A DNA stretch of 63,241 nt from Clostridia bacterium (lineage in GTDB: Bacteria > Bacillota > Clostridia > Oscillospirales > Acutalibacteraceae), in the NCBI GenBank assembly GCA_017454815.1, contig JAFTCG010000073.1:1-63241 (forward strand), written 5' to 3'. Under the pieces are notes generated by a model. It searched no databases. It was given only the letters and a program-made list of their open reading frames with translations, and was not told the origin of the DNA. Made by a program: the position numbers and the translations under genes. Positions 42,879-50,975 of the stretch are shown piece by piece. The stretch's first letter is position 1. Each line of letters opens with the position of its first letter.

Positions 42879-44338
42879 TATTGTTCTCCTTTGACTTCAG
42901 AGCGGTTCGGAGCCCTCTGATAAGTTCTTTGGCGGGGGTTCAGCGGTTTGACTTTCACGCCGCGTTTTTTGTCGAGGTGGTTTTCAAAATAATACATCGA
43001 ACAAACGCCGATGAAGAATTCATTCGTCGGCATGGCTCCCAGGATCGTGTGGGACGACATTCCTCCGACGAAGCAAAGCACGAACGGAAGCGCGCCCAAA
43101 ATCGAAAAAGTAAAGCCAAGCCTTTTGAAGCTCTCTGCGATCTTCTTAAAAAAGATGACGTATATCACGCAGACCATGGCGAGCCCGACCAATCCGTTTC
43201 CGTAAAGAACTTCGATAAACATATTGTGCGCAACAACGCCGCCTCCGGGCGACGGGAGCGAGTTGTCGGAGCCGAAGAATAAATATTTAAGGCTGCCGAA
43301 TATCGTCGTAAGGTACGCCTTCGCCAACTCTGTTCTTCCGCCGGTAACGTCGTCGTGGCGGGGGTTGATGAATCGGTCGATGATTGTATAAAACAAGTCG
43401 TAGAGATTGGTCTTCCTGCCGAAAATCAGGAACAGCACGACCGCTACAGAAGCAATGATGAAAAACAGACCTGTGTTCGTCCGCGTTTGGGTGTTGGTGA
43501 ATCCCAGAAACGCGGCCCACAAAATGATGATGATGGAAAGAATCACGAACGTCCTCGACTGGGTCAGCAGTCCGACGTAAGCCATCGGGACGATCATGAT
43601 CGCCATAACACGTTTCAAAAGAACCGTGTTCTCCGACAGAATTATCAGGACTGATGCGGCAATAGACGACGCAACGTAAATTCCGAGAACGTTTGCGCCG
43701 CTGTCGATGCTGATCGAAAACCTTCCGAGCGAATTCCCCGTGAAAGAAAAGATGAGCGAGATCAAAACCGTCAGGGTTATTCCCATGGACATATAAAAGA
43801 CAATTTGGTTGAATTTTATCCTCGCCTCGTCCTTTGTCTGACAGACTTTGAAAACGTCCATCAGCATGATGAAGGAAAAGAAGAGCTTCACCGAGGTCGA
43901 AAACAAGATAAAGTTGACCGTACTGAAATTTACAAAAAAGAACCTCAGGCTGTAAATGGTGAACAAAGTCAGGATGCTGAGCATCTGGGTGTCCATTCTG
44001 ACTTTTTTATACCTCTTTTGCAAAAAATAAACTCTCGCAATGTATACGATGGTTATAACGGGCAAAAGCGGGATGTTATTGCCGACGTTCAGCAGTCGGT
44101 TTGAAGCGGCAAGAACGATGTAGACGATCGCGATCTGGTCGGTTTCGATAACAAGCGAACCGACAAGCATTACGCCGATGGCGATATATGCAAAAACAGA
44201 CGACACGTTTTCGCCCATCTGGAACAGCGTAACGGTCAACGCGATAAAGACGAACGTTTTGAGGTTGAGTGAACCGAACGTTTCGTCGTTTTTAAACCCG
44301 GTCGAAAGCCGACCTTTTGATTTAGCGATAGTTGCCAT
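42878..44338 (-). CDS. wzy: O-antigen ligase/Wzy-type polymerase
   Basis: A 486-aa protein with about 11 membrane helices and a large extracellular loop after the eighth (FINPRHDDVTGGRTELAKAYL), where Wzy_C family members carry their conserved Arg/Gly. It should polymerise exported repeat units. A GGGVVAHNMFIEVLYGNG segment follows, in the position of the family's conserved H-N residues. GCAGGTAACGG precedes the ATG. Located between the epimerase (105 nt) and the glycosyltransferase. Confidence 0.88.
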   Translation of the reverse strand: MATIAKSKGRLSTGFKNDETFGSLNLKTFVFIALTVTLFQMGENVSSVFAYIAIGVMLVGSLVIETDQIAIVYIVLAASNRLLNVGNNIPLLPVITIVYIARVYFLQKRYKKVRMDTQMLSILTLFTIYSLRFFFVNFSTVNFILFSTSVKLFFSFIMLMDVFKVCQTKDEARIKFNQIVFYMSMGITLTVLISLIFSFTGNSLGRFSISIDSGANVLGIYVASSIAASVLIILSENTVLLKRVMAIMIVPMAYVGLLTQSRTFVILSIIIILWAAFLGFTNTQTRTNTGLFFIIASVAVVLFLIFGRKTNLYDLFYTIIDRFINPRHDDVTGGRTELAKAYLTTIFGSLKYLFFGSDNSLPSPGGGVVAHNMFIEVLYGNGLVGLAMVCVIYVIFFKKIAESFKRLGFTFSILGALPFVLCFVGGMSSHTILGAMPTNEFFIGVCSMYYFENHLDKKRGVKVKPLNPRQRTYQRAPNRSEVKGEQ

Positions 44339-44443
44339 ACCGTTACCTGCATTCTTCAGCCGCTGAGCGTTCGTGGCTGAGCGTTAAATAATTTCAGACA
44401 ATCCGACAGCCCGACAGACGGAACATCGGGCATGGGATCGGGA

Positions 44444-45427
44444 TCATTTTAAGTTTTCCTTATACCATTCGACCGCGTCGACAATACCCTGACTAAACGA
44501 CCAGTCGGGATCGTAACCGAGGTTTTCTCTGGCGTCGGAGATGTCAGCCTTTGAATGCTTCAGATCGCCGGGGCGGTCGGGGCCGTAGTTTGGCTTTATG
44601 TCCTTGCCGAGCAGATCGCAAAGGATGTTGTAAACGTCGATGAGCGGCACCTGTCCGCCGAAGGCAATGTTGTAAGCTCTGCCGGTCGCTTCCTTGGGAG
44701 CCAGCATAGCCTTGAGGTTTGCTTCGATCACGTTTTCGATGTAAGTGAAATCCCTCGACTGCAAGCCGTCGCCGTTGATCGTCGGAGCTTCATCGTTGAT
44801 GAGCGCCTTGACGAATTTCGGAATAACCGCGGCATAGTAGCCGTGGGGATCCTGCCTCCTGCCGAACACGTTGAAATATCTGAAGCCTATCGTTTCAAGC
44901 CCGTAAATGAGCGAATAAAGCTCTGCATAAAACTCGCAGACGTATTTTGTCAGGGCATAAGGGGAAATCCTTGTGCCGTCTTTTTCTTTCCCCTCTTTTG
45001 CGGGGAGAGTAATACCTTTTCCGTAGACCGAAGAGCTCGAGGCATAGACAAACCTCCTGACGCCTTTCTGCCTTGCGGCTTCGAGCATATTGAGCGTTCC
45101 CCGGATATTTATCTCCTCATAAAGCAACGGCATTTCGATGCTCCTCGGGACGCTTCCCCACGCCGCTTGGTGAGAAACGTAGTCGACTCCTTCGCAAGCT
45201 TTTTCGCAGGTTTCGTAGTCGCGGATGTCGCCTTCGATGAGCTCAAAATCCGGGTTGGAGAGAAACGGCTCCACGTTCTCTCTCTTGCCGGTCGAAAAGT
45301 TGTCGAGGCAACGCACCTTGAAGCCCATTTTCAATATCGCTTCGCAGATGTTTGAGCCGATAAACCCTGCGCCGCCTGTTACAAGGAAAACGCTTCCCTG
45401 CGGAAACACAATATCTTTATATCCCAT
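44444..45427 (-). CDS. UDP-N-acetylhexosamine/hexuronate C4-epimerase (WbpP/TviC-like SDR)
   Basis: A 327-aa extended SDR. NAD-binding TGGAGFIGS lies at 17-25 and the catalytic Tyr-Lys in SPYALTKYV near residue 152; SSSSVYG supplies the Ser. The pattern FSTGKRENVEPF after the first fold resembles WbpP/TviC rather than GalE. Next to a UDP-sugar dehydrogenase it would give UDP-GalNAcA- or UDP-GlcNAc-derived acids by C4 inversion. Exact specificity is inferred. AGAGGAAG lies upstream of the ATG. Confidence 0.85.
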   Translation of the reverse strand: MGYKDIVFPQGSVFLVTGGAGFIGSNICEAILKMGFKVRCLDNFSTGKRENVEPFLSNPDFELIEGDIRDYETCEKACEGVDYVSHQAAWGSVPRSIEMPLLYEEINIRGTLNMLEAARQKGVRRFVYASSSSVYGKGITLPAKEGKEKDGTRISPYALTKYVCEFYAELYSLIYGLETIGFRYFNVFGRRQDPHGYYAAVIPKFVKALINDEAPTINGDGLQSRDFTYIENVIEANLKAMLAPKEATGRAYNIAFGGQVPLIDVYNILCDLLGKDIKPNYGPDRPGDLKHSKADISDARENLGYDPDWSFSQGIVDAVEWYKENLK

Positions 45428-45451
45428 TTTAAATTGTTCTTCCTCTCAGAA

Positions 45452-46771
45452 TTATAATCTCCAGTAGCTGTAGTCTGCCTGCTCATACTCTTTCCTGTTG
45501 AGCAAGCCCTTGAGGTCGAGTAAAACTTTCTGCTTGCCTGATTTAAAGAAAGCGTCGATATCTTCCATCGACAGCGACGAAAATTCGTCGTGGGCAACCG
45601 CAAGGATGACTGCGTCCATATCCCTGATGTCTTTCATGTCGACAAACTCAACGCCGTAGAGCCTCTTCGCCTCGTCCGCGTCAGCCGACGGATCGGCTAT
45701 CGACGGCGTTATGCCGTATTCTTTGAGCTCGTTGACGATGTCGATGATCTTCGTGTTCCTCGTGTCGGGACAGTTTTCCTTGAAGGTGAAGCCGAGGATC
45801 GCGACCTTCGCGTTCTTGACGAATTTGTCCGCGGCAATCAGCCTTTTGACAGCGTTCTCGGCGACGTATTTGCCCATGTCGTCGTTTATTCTTCTTCCGG
45901 AGAGGATTATCTGGCTGTGGTAGCCGAGCTCCTCTGCCTTATATGTCAGGTAATAGGGGTCAACGCCGATGCAGTGTCCTCCGACAAGCCCCGGATAGAA
46001 GTTGAGGAAGTTCCACTTTGTTCCCGCAGCTTTAAGTACGGACTGAGTGTCGATGCCCATTTTGTTAAAAATGATCGACAGCTCGTTCATGAAGGCGATG
46101 TTGATGTCCCTCTGGCTGTTTTCGATAACTTTTGCCGCCTCGGCAACTTTGATGCTTTCTGCGCGATGCACACCCGCGTCGACAACGATCTCATAAACCT
46201 TTGCGACGACGTCGAGCGTTTCCTCGTCCATGCCGGAGACGATCTTTGTGATGGTGGAAAGCCTGTGGACTTTGTCGCCGGGGTTGATCCTTTCGGGAGA
46301 ATAGCCGATCTTGAAATCTGCTCCGCATTTGAGGCCCGATTCTTTTTCAAGTATCGGAACGCAGATATCCTCCGTAACTCCGGGATAAACGGTCGATTCA
46401 AAAACGACGACGCTGCCCTCTGTGAGGTTTCTTCCGAGGATCCTGCTTGCGCCCTCAACGGGTGAAAGGTCGGGCGTGTGGTCGTCGTTGACGGGAGTCG
46501 GGACGGCGACGATGTGGAATTTTGCCCTTTGGAGATCCTTCTCGTCCGCCGTAAACTCAACGGTGGAATTCCTGATGACCTCGTCGCCCACTTCTTTGGT
46601 GGGGTCGACGCCTTTTTTGTAAGTTGCGATTTTTTCGGCGTTGAGATCGAATCCTATAACGCTCACGCCTCTTTTTGCAAACTCAACGGCAATGGGCATT
46701 CCGACGTATCCAAGTCCCACGAGCGAGATGCTTTCCTGCTTTGATTTTATTTTTTCAAACAAATTGTTCAT
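45452..46771 (-). CDS. UDP-N-acetylsugar 6-dehydrogenase (WbpA/TviB-like)
   Basis: A 439-aa nucleotide-sugar dehydrogenase oxidising C6 to a uronic acid with two NAD+. Order: GLGYVGMPIA, the AVPTPV clamp, STVYPGVTE, GYSPERINPGD, and the catalytic Cys in GGHCIGVDPYYL; then the cap domain. With the epimerase it forms the classic tviB-tviC pair for acetylhexosaminuronic acid donors. The ATG at 46771 has AAGGAG 7 nt upstream; ten extra codons upstream are rejected. Confidence 0.92.
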   Translation of the reverse strand: MNNLFEKIKSKQESISLVGLGYVGMPIAVEFAKRGVSVIGFDLNAEKIATYKKGVDPTKEVGDEVIRNSTVEFTADEKDLQRAKFHIVAVPTPVNDDHTPDLSPVEGASRILGRNLTEGSVVVFESTVYPGVTEDICVPILEKESGLKCGADFKIGYSPERINPGDKVHRLSTITKIVSGMDEETLDVVAKVYEIVVDAGVHRAESIKVAEAAKVIENSQRDINIAFMNELSIIFNKMGIDTQSVLKAAGTKWNFLNFYPGLVGGHCIGVDPYYLTYKAEELGYHSQIILSGRRINDDMGKYVAENAVKRLIAADKFVKNAKVAILGFTFKENCPDTRNTKIIDIVNELKEYGITPSIADPSADADEAKRLYGVEFVDMKDIRDMDAVILAVAHDEFSSLSMEDIDAFFKSGKQKVLLDLKGLLNRKEYEQADYSYWRL

Positions 46772-46807
46772 TTTCGAGCTCCTTAAAATATGTGGCTGCA
46801 CAAGTTC

Positions 46808-47488
46808 TTACAGGGACGAATACTCGTCGGATCTTCCGGCGTTGAAAAAGCGAGGATCGCTGATTTTTTTCACTATCTCGCCGAACGCCAGATAGTCGCT
46901 CTCGCTGTGCGCGTCGGAGGCGACGTAAGAGATCATTCCGCTTTCCAGAAGCTTCTTGGCGCATTTCCTCGTCTTGTTCATAAAGCCGGGCTCTTCAAGG
47001 CTCAGCCCGTCGAGCTGAAGCCTGCACCCGAGCTCAACGCTTCGGACGATCCTTTCTATGTTCGTCTGAACCTGGGGGTATCTTTCGGGATGCGCGATGA
47101 TGATCTGCGCTCCCTCGCGCTGAAGATTCATGACAATGCTCTCCCAATTCGCGGGGAAACCGACAGTGCTCTTGAATTCGAGCAGGATAGTGTTCGTCCC
47201 CTCGGTGCAAAACTTCAGAGCGCCTTCTATGCCGTCGTCGTTGAGAGCGTAGCAGTTGTATTCATACCCCTGAAAAAGCTCTATGCCGATTTTTTTTGCC
47301 TCTGCGCTGACAGCGGAAAAAGCGTCCTTCAGCTTGTCCTTGTCGTACCCCGCCCGCATAACGTGCGGCGTCGCTATAATCTTGTCAAAACCTATCTCTT
47401 TTGCGGCGCGAAGCATTTTGACGGACTCCTCAATGCTTTGAGAGCCGTCGTCCACGCCGCAGAGAACATGGCTGTGGATATCTATCAT
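46808..47488 (-). CDS. cpsB: Tyrosine-protein phosphatase of the CpsB/YwqE PHP family
   Basis: A 226-aa metal-dependent phosphatase that dephosphorylates the CpsD kinase. PHP metal motifs: DIHSHVLCGVDDGS at the start, TPHV, LLEFK, IIAHPERYP and the closing SDAHSES. Together with CpsC and CpsD it sets capsule chain length and export. Gap to the kinase gene is 27 nt. It uses Mn-type PHP chemistry, unrelated to low-molecular-weight Cys phosphatases. Confidence 0.93.
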   Translation of the reverse strand: MIDIHSHVLCGVDDGSQSIEESVKMLRAAKEIGFDKIIATPHVMRAGYDKDKLKDAFSAVSAEAKKIGIELFQGYEYNCYALNDDGIEGALKFCTEGTNTILLEFKSTVGFPANWESIVMNLQREGAQIIIAHPERYPQVQTNIERIVRSVELGCRLQLDGLSLEEPGFMNKTRKCAKKLLESGMISYVASDAHSESDYLAFGEIVKKISDPRFFNAGRSDEYSSL

Positions 47489-47515
47489 ATCTTTCTCCGA
47501 AGGCGATCCGGCCGG

Positions 47516-48418
47516 TTAGTCTTTTTTGCCGTTTTCTGCCGGCTTGCCTTCGCCCTTTGCTTTGGGTTTGGGTTGCTTTTCGGCATCTTTTTTGGCGTCG
47601 CCTTTGCTGTTGCCGTAGCCGTAACCGTAGCCGTAGCCGTAACCGTAGCTGTTTTTGTACTTGCCGTATCTGCTCTTGTAGTAATAGTATTTTCCGAGAC
47701 CTTTTTCGGGGTCGGCGTCGTTGAAGACCGTTCCAATGATGTTGGCGTTGGCTTTCTGGAGCTGTTCGATCGATTTTTCGATGTTCTTGATATCGGACTT
47801 GCCTTTCCTGATAACGAGCACGGTCGCATCAACCTGCGCGGCGATGATAGCGGAGTCGATGAACATGGAGATGGGAAGGGTGTCGTAAATGACGACGTCA
47901 AACTTTTCCCTCATCTCATCCATTGCGTTTGAAAACCTCTTGGAGTCCAGGAGCTCGACGGGGTTCACAACTCTTGCGTCAACGTCGAGGAAGTAGAGGT
48001 TTTCCGTCTGGGTCGGGGCAGCCGCCTCCTCAAGGGTGCAGTCGCCGGCGAGGTATGATGTCATACCTTTCTTGGGCCTGAACTTGAACATGTTACCCTG
48101 GGTGGGACGCCTCATATCGCTTTCAACGATGAGCGTTTTTTTGCCTGCTTTCGCCATCTCGATCGCAAGGAAGTGGGAGATCGTGCTCTTGCCTTCGCCG
48201 GGGATCGAGCTTGTTACGCAAATTGTCTTTATCGGATTGTCTATGCCGGAGAACTGTATGTTCGTCCTGAGCGTTTTGATGGACTCCTGGAAGTTTCCGT
48301 TGTCGTAGCCGTAACCGCCGTAGCCATAGCCGTAACCGTAGCCATAGCCGTAACCGTAGCCGTTATAGCCGTATCCGTAACCGTAGCCGTAATTATCTTT
48401 TTTCTTAAAAAGTGCCAT
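47516..48418 (-). CDS. cpsD: CpsD/CapB-type bacterial tyrosine kinase with Gly-Tyr tracts at both ends
   Basis: A 300-aa BY-kinase. Walker A is SSIPGEGKS near residue 70, Walker A' LIVESDMRRP near 95, and Walker B VVIYDTLPIS near 180. The C-terminus has the expected Tyr cluster (KYYYYKSRYGKYKNSY), prolonged into a YG run, then a Lys/Pro-rich tail. Unusually, the N-terminus has a second tract: residues 10-39 are almost only Gly and Tyr. The DNA underneath is a 6-bp repeat with GTAGCC/GTAACC units on the plus strand. The tract precedes the ESIKTLRTNI helix that normally begins the family, so it is an added segment. GGACGGGAG lies upstream of the ATG. Confidence 0.92.
   Translation of the reverse strand: MALFKKKDNYGYGYGYGYNGYGYGYGYGYGYGYGGYGYDNGNFQESIKTLRTNIQFSGIDNPIKTICVTSSIPGEGKSTISHFLAIEMAKAGKKTLIVESDMRRPTQGNMFKFRPKKGMTSYLAGDCTLEEAAAPTQTENLYFLDVDARVVNPVELLDSKRFSNAMDEMREKFDVVIYDTLPISMFIDSAIIAAQVDATVLVIRKGKSDIKNIEKSIEQLQKANANIIGTVFNDADPEKGLGKYYYYKSRYGKYKNSYGYGYGYGYGYGNSKGDAKKDAEKQPKPKAKGEGKPAENGKKD
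47612..47650. repeat. Hexanucleotide tandem repeat coding the C-terminal Tyr-Gly run of cpsD
   Basis: GCCGTA/ACCGTA units in tandem on the plus strand. Unit length is a multiple of three, so copy-number changes would keep the frame. Confidence 0.8.
48304..48391. repeat. Hexanucleotide tandem repeat coding the N-terminal Gly-Tyr tract of cpsD
   Basis: About 14 units of GCCGTA with ACCGTA and GCCATA variants. Slippage would lengthen or shorten the tract in frame. Confidence 0.8.
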
Positions 48419-48438
48419 CTGTTCTCCCGTCCTTTCAG

Positions 48439-49185
48439 TTATTTTTTCTCGGTTCCCTTTTTGCCTTTGTCTCCCGAGCCGCTTTCCTTGTATGAATCGT
48501 AGCTGTCATACTTGCCGCCGGAAGTGCCCCTCAACCTGCCGATGTTTGCAAGGATGGGAAGTTCAAACAGTTCTTCGACTTCCTCGGGAGATTTTACCGT
48601 GTTGTCAAGCAGTTCAAGAAGGATTACAACGCCGGTGGACACCGCAAATCCTACCGCCAGGCAGAAAATAGTGTTTTTCAGCTTCGCGGGAGAGGACGGG
48701 TTTTTGGGAACTTCCGCATAGTCAACGACGTTGACGTTTTCAACGTTCATGATGTCGATAACGGTTTCTTTGAAAACCGAAACCATTTCGTTCGCGATCC
48801 TCGCGGTCATCTCTCTGTCTTCACCGATGACCGTCATCTTCATAACGCGGGTATCGTCGCTGCTGGAGATGCTGACCTTGTAGCCGGCAAGGCTGTTGAT
48901 GCCGATGTTTGCGGCGACCTTGTCCTTAACTCTTTTGCTCGTGGCGAGGACGTTGTAGTCCGCGACAAGCAAATCGCTGATCCTCAGGTCGGAATAGGTC
49001 GTGGAGCTGTCGCCCTCGGTCTGCTGGTTCTTGGTGTCAAGAACGTAGAACGTGGAATAAGCCGTGTACTTGGGATGAATCACGCTGTAGTTGATATATC
49101 CTCCGATAATGCCGAACACAAGCGATACAACAACTATGATGATCAGATTCGACAAAACTGCGGAAATCAATTTCTTTATGGTCAT
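48439..49185 (-). CDS. cpsC: CpsC/Wzz-type chain-length regulator and kinase activator
   Basis: A 248-aa membrane protein. Two membrane helices (about 10-32 and 176-196) flank an extracellular alpha/beta domain; the Pro-rich EVPKNPSSPAKLKN precedes the second helix, as in the Wzz family. The short cytoplasmic tail is Lys/Ser/Gly-rich with two Tyr and would meet the separate CpsD kinase. First gene of the locus. AAGGAGAAG precedes the ATG at 49185; a start 23 codons earlier is rejected because it would overlap the promoter. Confidence 0.92.
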   Translation of the reverse strand: MTIKKLISAVLSNLIIIVVVSLVFGIIGGYINYSVIHPKYTAYSTFYVLDTKNQQTEGDSSTTYSDLRISDLLVADYNVLATSKRVKDKVAANIGINSLAGYKVSISSSDDTRVMKMTVIGEDREMTARIANEMVSVFKETVIDIMNVENVNVVDYAEVPKNPSSPAKLKNTIFCLAVGFAVSTGVVILLELLDNTVKSPEEVEELFELPILANIGRLRGTSGGKYDSYDSYKESGSGDKGKKGTEKK

Positions 49186-49225
49186 AGGTCTTCTCCTTTT
49201 TTGAAAATACTGGTATAACAGACAT

Positions 49226-49254
49226 ATTTTAGCACATTGCCCCCCAAAAAGCAA
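49226..49254 (-). promoter_or_regulatory. Promoter of the exopolysaccharide operon
   Basis: TTGCTT, 17 bp, TAAAAT on the minus strand with TG one base before the -10 (extended -10). Confidence 0.7.
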
Positions 49255-49307
49255 CCATTATTTTCCGATCGGTCGCCCGATTTAGTCCGAACCGTTTTCC
49301 CAAAAAC

Positions 49308-49673
49308 TCAAAAAATGTTCTCAAGCCTGAAAAGCCGGCTTTCCGCCGTTTTTTTGACGCAATCCGCAGCTTTCTCGCACCTTTCCCTGAAATCGTCCGG
49401 CGAGGAAGAATATTTCAGCTCGCCGACCTGCCTGTCCGCTTCCTCGAATTCATCTTCGTTTGCAAAATACAACATGATCTCCCTCTTGTCCGCCCAGAGC
49501 GATTCCAACTTTTCTGCGTAAAACCCAAAATCCTCTCCGCTTTCCGCTTTCGCACAGTATTCGTCCAAAGCTTCGCAAAACTGCGCGGCGGATCTTTTCG
49601 CATTCTGCTGCGAAAAAACGCACAGCGCCGCCGTGAGCACCAACGCGCTGATTGCAAAAACAAGTCTTTTCAT
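49308..49673 (-). CDS. DUF4363 family protein
   Basis: A 121-aa protein with an N-terminal signal anchor (about 4-22) and a helical, acidic extracytoplasmic part. The size, the ALDEYCAKAESGEDFGFYAEKLESLW helices and the location right after a DUF421 gene fit DUF4363. The start overlaps the DUF421 stop by 4 nt, so the two proteins are translationally coupled and probably act together at the membrane. Function unknown. Confidence 0.8.
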   Translation of the reverse strand: MKRLVFAISALVLTAALCVFSQQNAKRSAAQFCEALDEYCAKAESGEDFGFYAEKLESLWADKREIMLYFANEDEFEEADRQVGELKYSSSPDDFRERCEKAADCVKKTAESRLFRLENIF

Positions 49674-50347
49674 CTCCCCTCCTCCTTTTCAACAATATAA
49701 TAATTTCCGCCCTTGTCGCAGGTCATGATCATGATCTCATCGGCGGTCTTTTTTTCGTTCATGAGAATGTTTGCGAGCTTTCTCCTGTTCATGCCGCAGT
49801 AAGAAAAATTTGATTCGACGATCTCGCCGTTGCTGATCACTACGCATGGGATTCCGTCGTCCTTTTTACGGATTTTCAGGTCTTCACGGTTTGGCGGCGT
49901 TCTGCCCGCTTTTGTCAGAACGCTGAGGGTGCCGTTCGTCTCCACAATGGCGTACTCAATATCCGTCAGGTCAAAGATGTCCTTTTGGCGCACCGCCTCC
50001 ATCAGATCCTCAACGGTAAACCTCAGCCTTTTCATCTGTCTGAGGTCCACCTTACCCTCTTTGATGATAAACAGCGCGTTGCCCTGCGTTATCCTGCGGA
50101 TGAAAGAATTCGACAGCGACAGATACGACAGGAGGATCTCCAGAGACACGAGCACGCACACGCATACTATCGGAACGATCAGCGGTATGCCCTGATCCTC
50201 CAGCGGTAGCGAGGCGATCTCCGAGAGCAAAAAAGTGATCACAAGCTCCGACGGCTGCAGCTGACCGATCTGCCTTTTGCCCATCAGCCTGACAAAAAGT
50301 ATTACAAAAAAGTAGAGTATCACCGTTCTGATCACAGCAGTAGTCAT
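49670..50347 (-). CDS. DUF421 (YetF-like) membrane protein
   Basis: A 225-aa protein with three membrane helices in the first 85 residues, opening with the family's VRLMGKRQIGQLQPSELVI block, and a cytoplasmic alpha/beta tail with the EGKVDLRQMKRLRFT and DLTDIEYAIVETNGTLSVL segments. YetF-type proteins are linked to spore membranes in Bacillus but have no defined activity. GGAGG precedes the ATG and overlaps the arm of an inverted repeat at 50356-50389. Confidence 0.88.
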   Translation of the reverse strand: MTTAVIRTVILYFFVILFVRLMGKRQIGQLQPSELVITFLLSEIASLPLEDQGIPLIVPIVCVCVLVSLEILLSYLSLSNSFIRRITQGNALFIIKEGKVDLRQMKRLRFTVEDLMEAVRQKDIFDLTDIEYAIVETNGTLSVLTKAGRTPPNREDLKIRKKDDGIPCVVISNGEIVESNFSYCGMNRRKLANILMNEKKTADEIMIMTCDKGGNYYIVEKEEGR

Positions 50348-50355
50348 TATTACCT

Positions 50356-50389
50356 CCGATCGTGCTCCGCCGGGTTTTGCCTCGATCGG
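50356..50389. promoter_or_regulatory. Inverted repeat over the DUF421 ribosome site
   Basis: CCGATCG and CGATCGG arms with a 20-bp centre. In the minus-strand RNA the 3' arm ends within the GGAGG site, so pairing could limit translation. On the plus strand it is followed by TTTTTT and could act as a terminator. Confidence 0.4.
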
Positions 50390-50420
50390 TTTTTTGAAAT
50401 AAATTTTTTAAAAAAACCTC

Positions 50421-50449
50421 TTGACAACACCGATAAAATGATTTATTAT
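50421..50449 (+). promoter_or_regulatory. Promoter of tRNA-Lys
   Basis: TTGACA, 17 bp, TATTAT, about 30 bp upstream of the tRNA. Confidence 0.8.
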
Positions 50450-50477
50450 ATCATAGTACCGCATGAACGGGACAGAT

Positions 50478-50553
50478 GATTCATTAGCTCAGTCGGTAGA
50501 GCACTTGACTTTTAATCAAGGTGTCCGGGGTTCGAATCCCCGATGGATCACCA
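50478..50553 (+). tRNA. tRNA-Lys (anticodon TTT)
   Basis: 76 nt with encoded CCA. Acceptor GATTCAT pairs with ATGGATC (one G-T wobble); D-arm GCTCAGTCGGTAGAGC; anticodon stem CTTGA/TCAAG around CTTTTAA; T-arm CGGGGTTCGAATCCCCG. It reads AAA and AAG. Confidence 0.97.
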
Positions 50554-50559
50554 GGAATT

Positions 50560-50590
50560 CCGCACAATGAAAATTGTGCGGTTTTTTCTT
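50560..50590 (+). terminator. Terminator of tRNA-Lys
   Basis: CCGCACAAT, GAAA loop, ATTGTGCGG, then TTTTTT: a perfect intrinsic terminator 7 nt past the tRNA. Confidence 0.92.
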
Positions 50591-50611
50591 TTATTGTTTC
50601 CGCTGTGATCG

Positions 50612-50660
50612 CAAAAAAACATACCTGCAGATTTTTTTGAAAAGCTGCAGGTATTTCTTT
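50612..50660. terminator. Terminator of the dgt-dnaG-rpoD transcript
   Basis: ATACCTGCAG and CTGCAGGTAT, perfect 10-bp arms; on the minus strand GTTTTTTTG follows, on the plus strand TTCTTTT. It would end rpoD transcripts beyond the R1 elements. Confidence 0.7.
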
Positions 50661-50690
50661 TCGCTTTGTTGAATCTGAAAGAAAAAACGA

Positions 50691-50766
50691 GATGAAAGCA
50701 CTTTGGTACGATCGTCCCACAATTATATTGTATCGTTTTGACGGTTTTCGCTGAATACCTGCGGCA
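50691..50766 (+). repeat. Partial end of an R1 element
   Basis: Carries the GGTACGATCGTCCC and TTTGACGGTTTTCGCTGAATACC right-end sequence of the R1 element without its left part. Confidence 0.7.
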
Positions 50767-50975
50767 AGGGGCATGGGTATTCAGATGAAAACGGCGTTTT
50801 CTTCTCTTGAAGGCTGTACATAGGTACGCCGAAAGAGAAAAAACGGCGAGTCGAGACGGTTTGAAAAAAATTGAATTCGTAGAAAAAAGCAAAAAGGCGG
50901 AATGAAGGTACAAAGGTACGATCGTCCCGTTCTGCATTGTGTCGTTTTGACGGTTTTCGCTGAATGCCTACAGAA
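50767..50975 (+). repeat. R1 MITE-like element, copy 1 of a tandem pair
   Basis: About 210 bp starting AGGGGCATGGGTATTCAG, with GGTACGATCGTCCC near its right end. Strongly similar to the copy at 50976-51185. It has no credible gene. Confidence 0.75.

Noticed and set aside
46790-47932. 380-codon plus-strand frame opposite cpsB/cpsD
   Set aside because: Low-complexity AVAVTVAV stretch is the antisense of the Gly-Tyr repeat; no ribosome site.
48304-48391. CRISPR-like regular repeat
   Set aside because: Six-bp units without spacers, inside the cpsD coding frame. No cas genes and no CRISPR array seen anywhere in the window.
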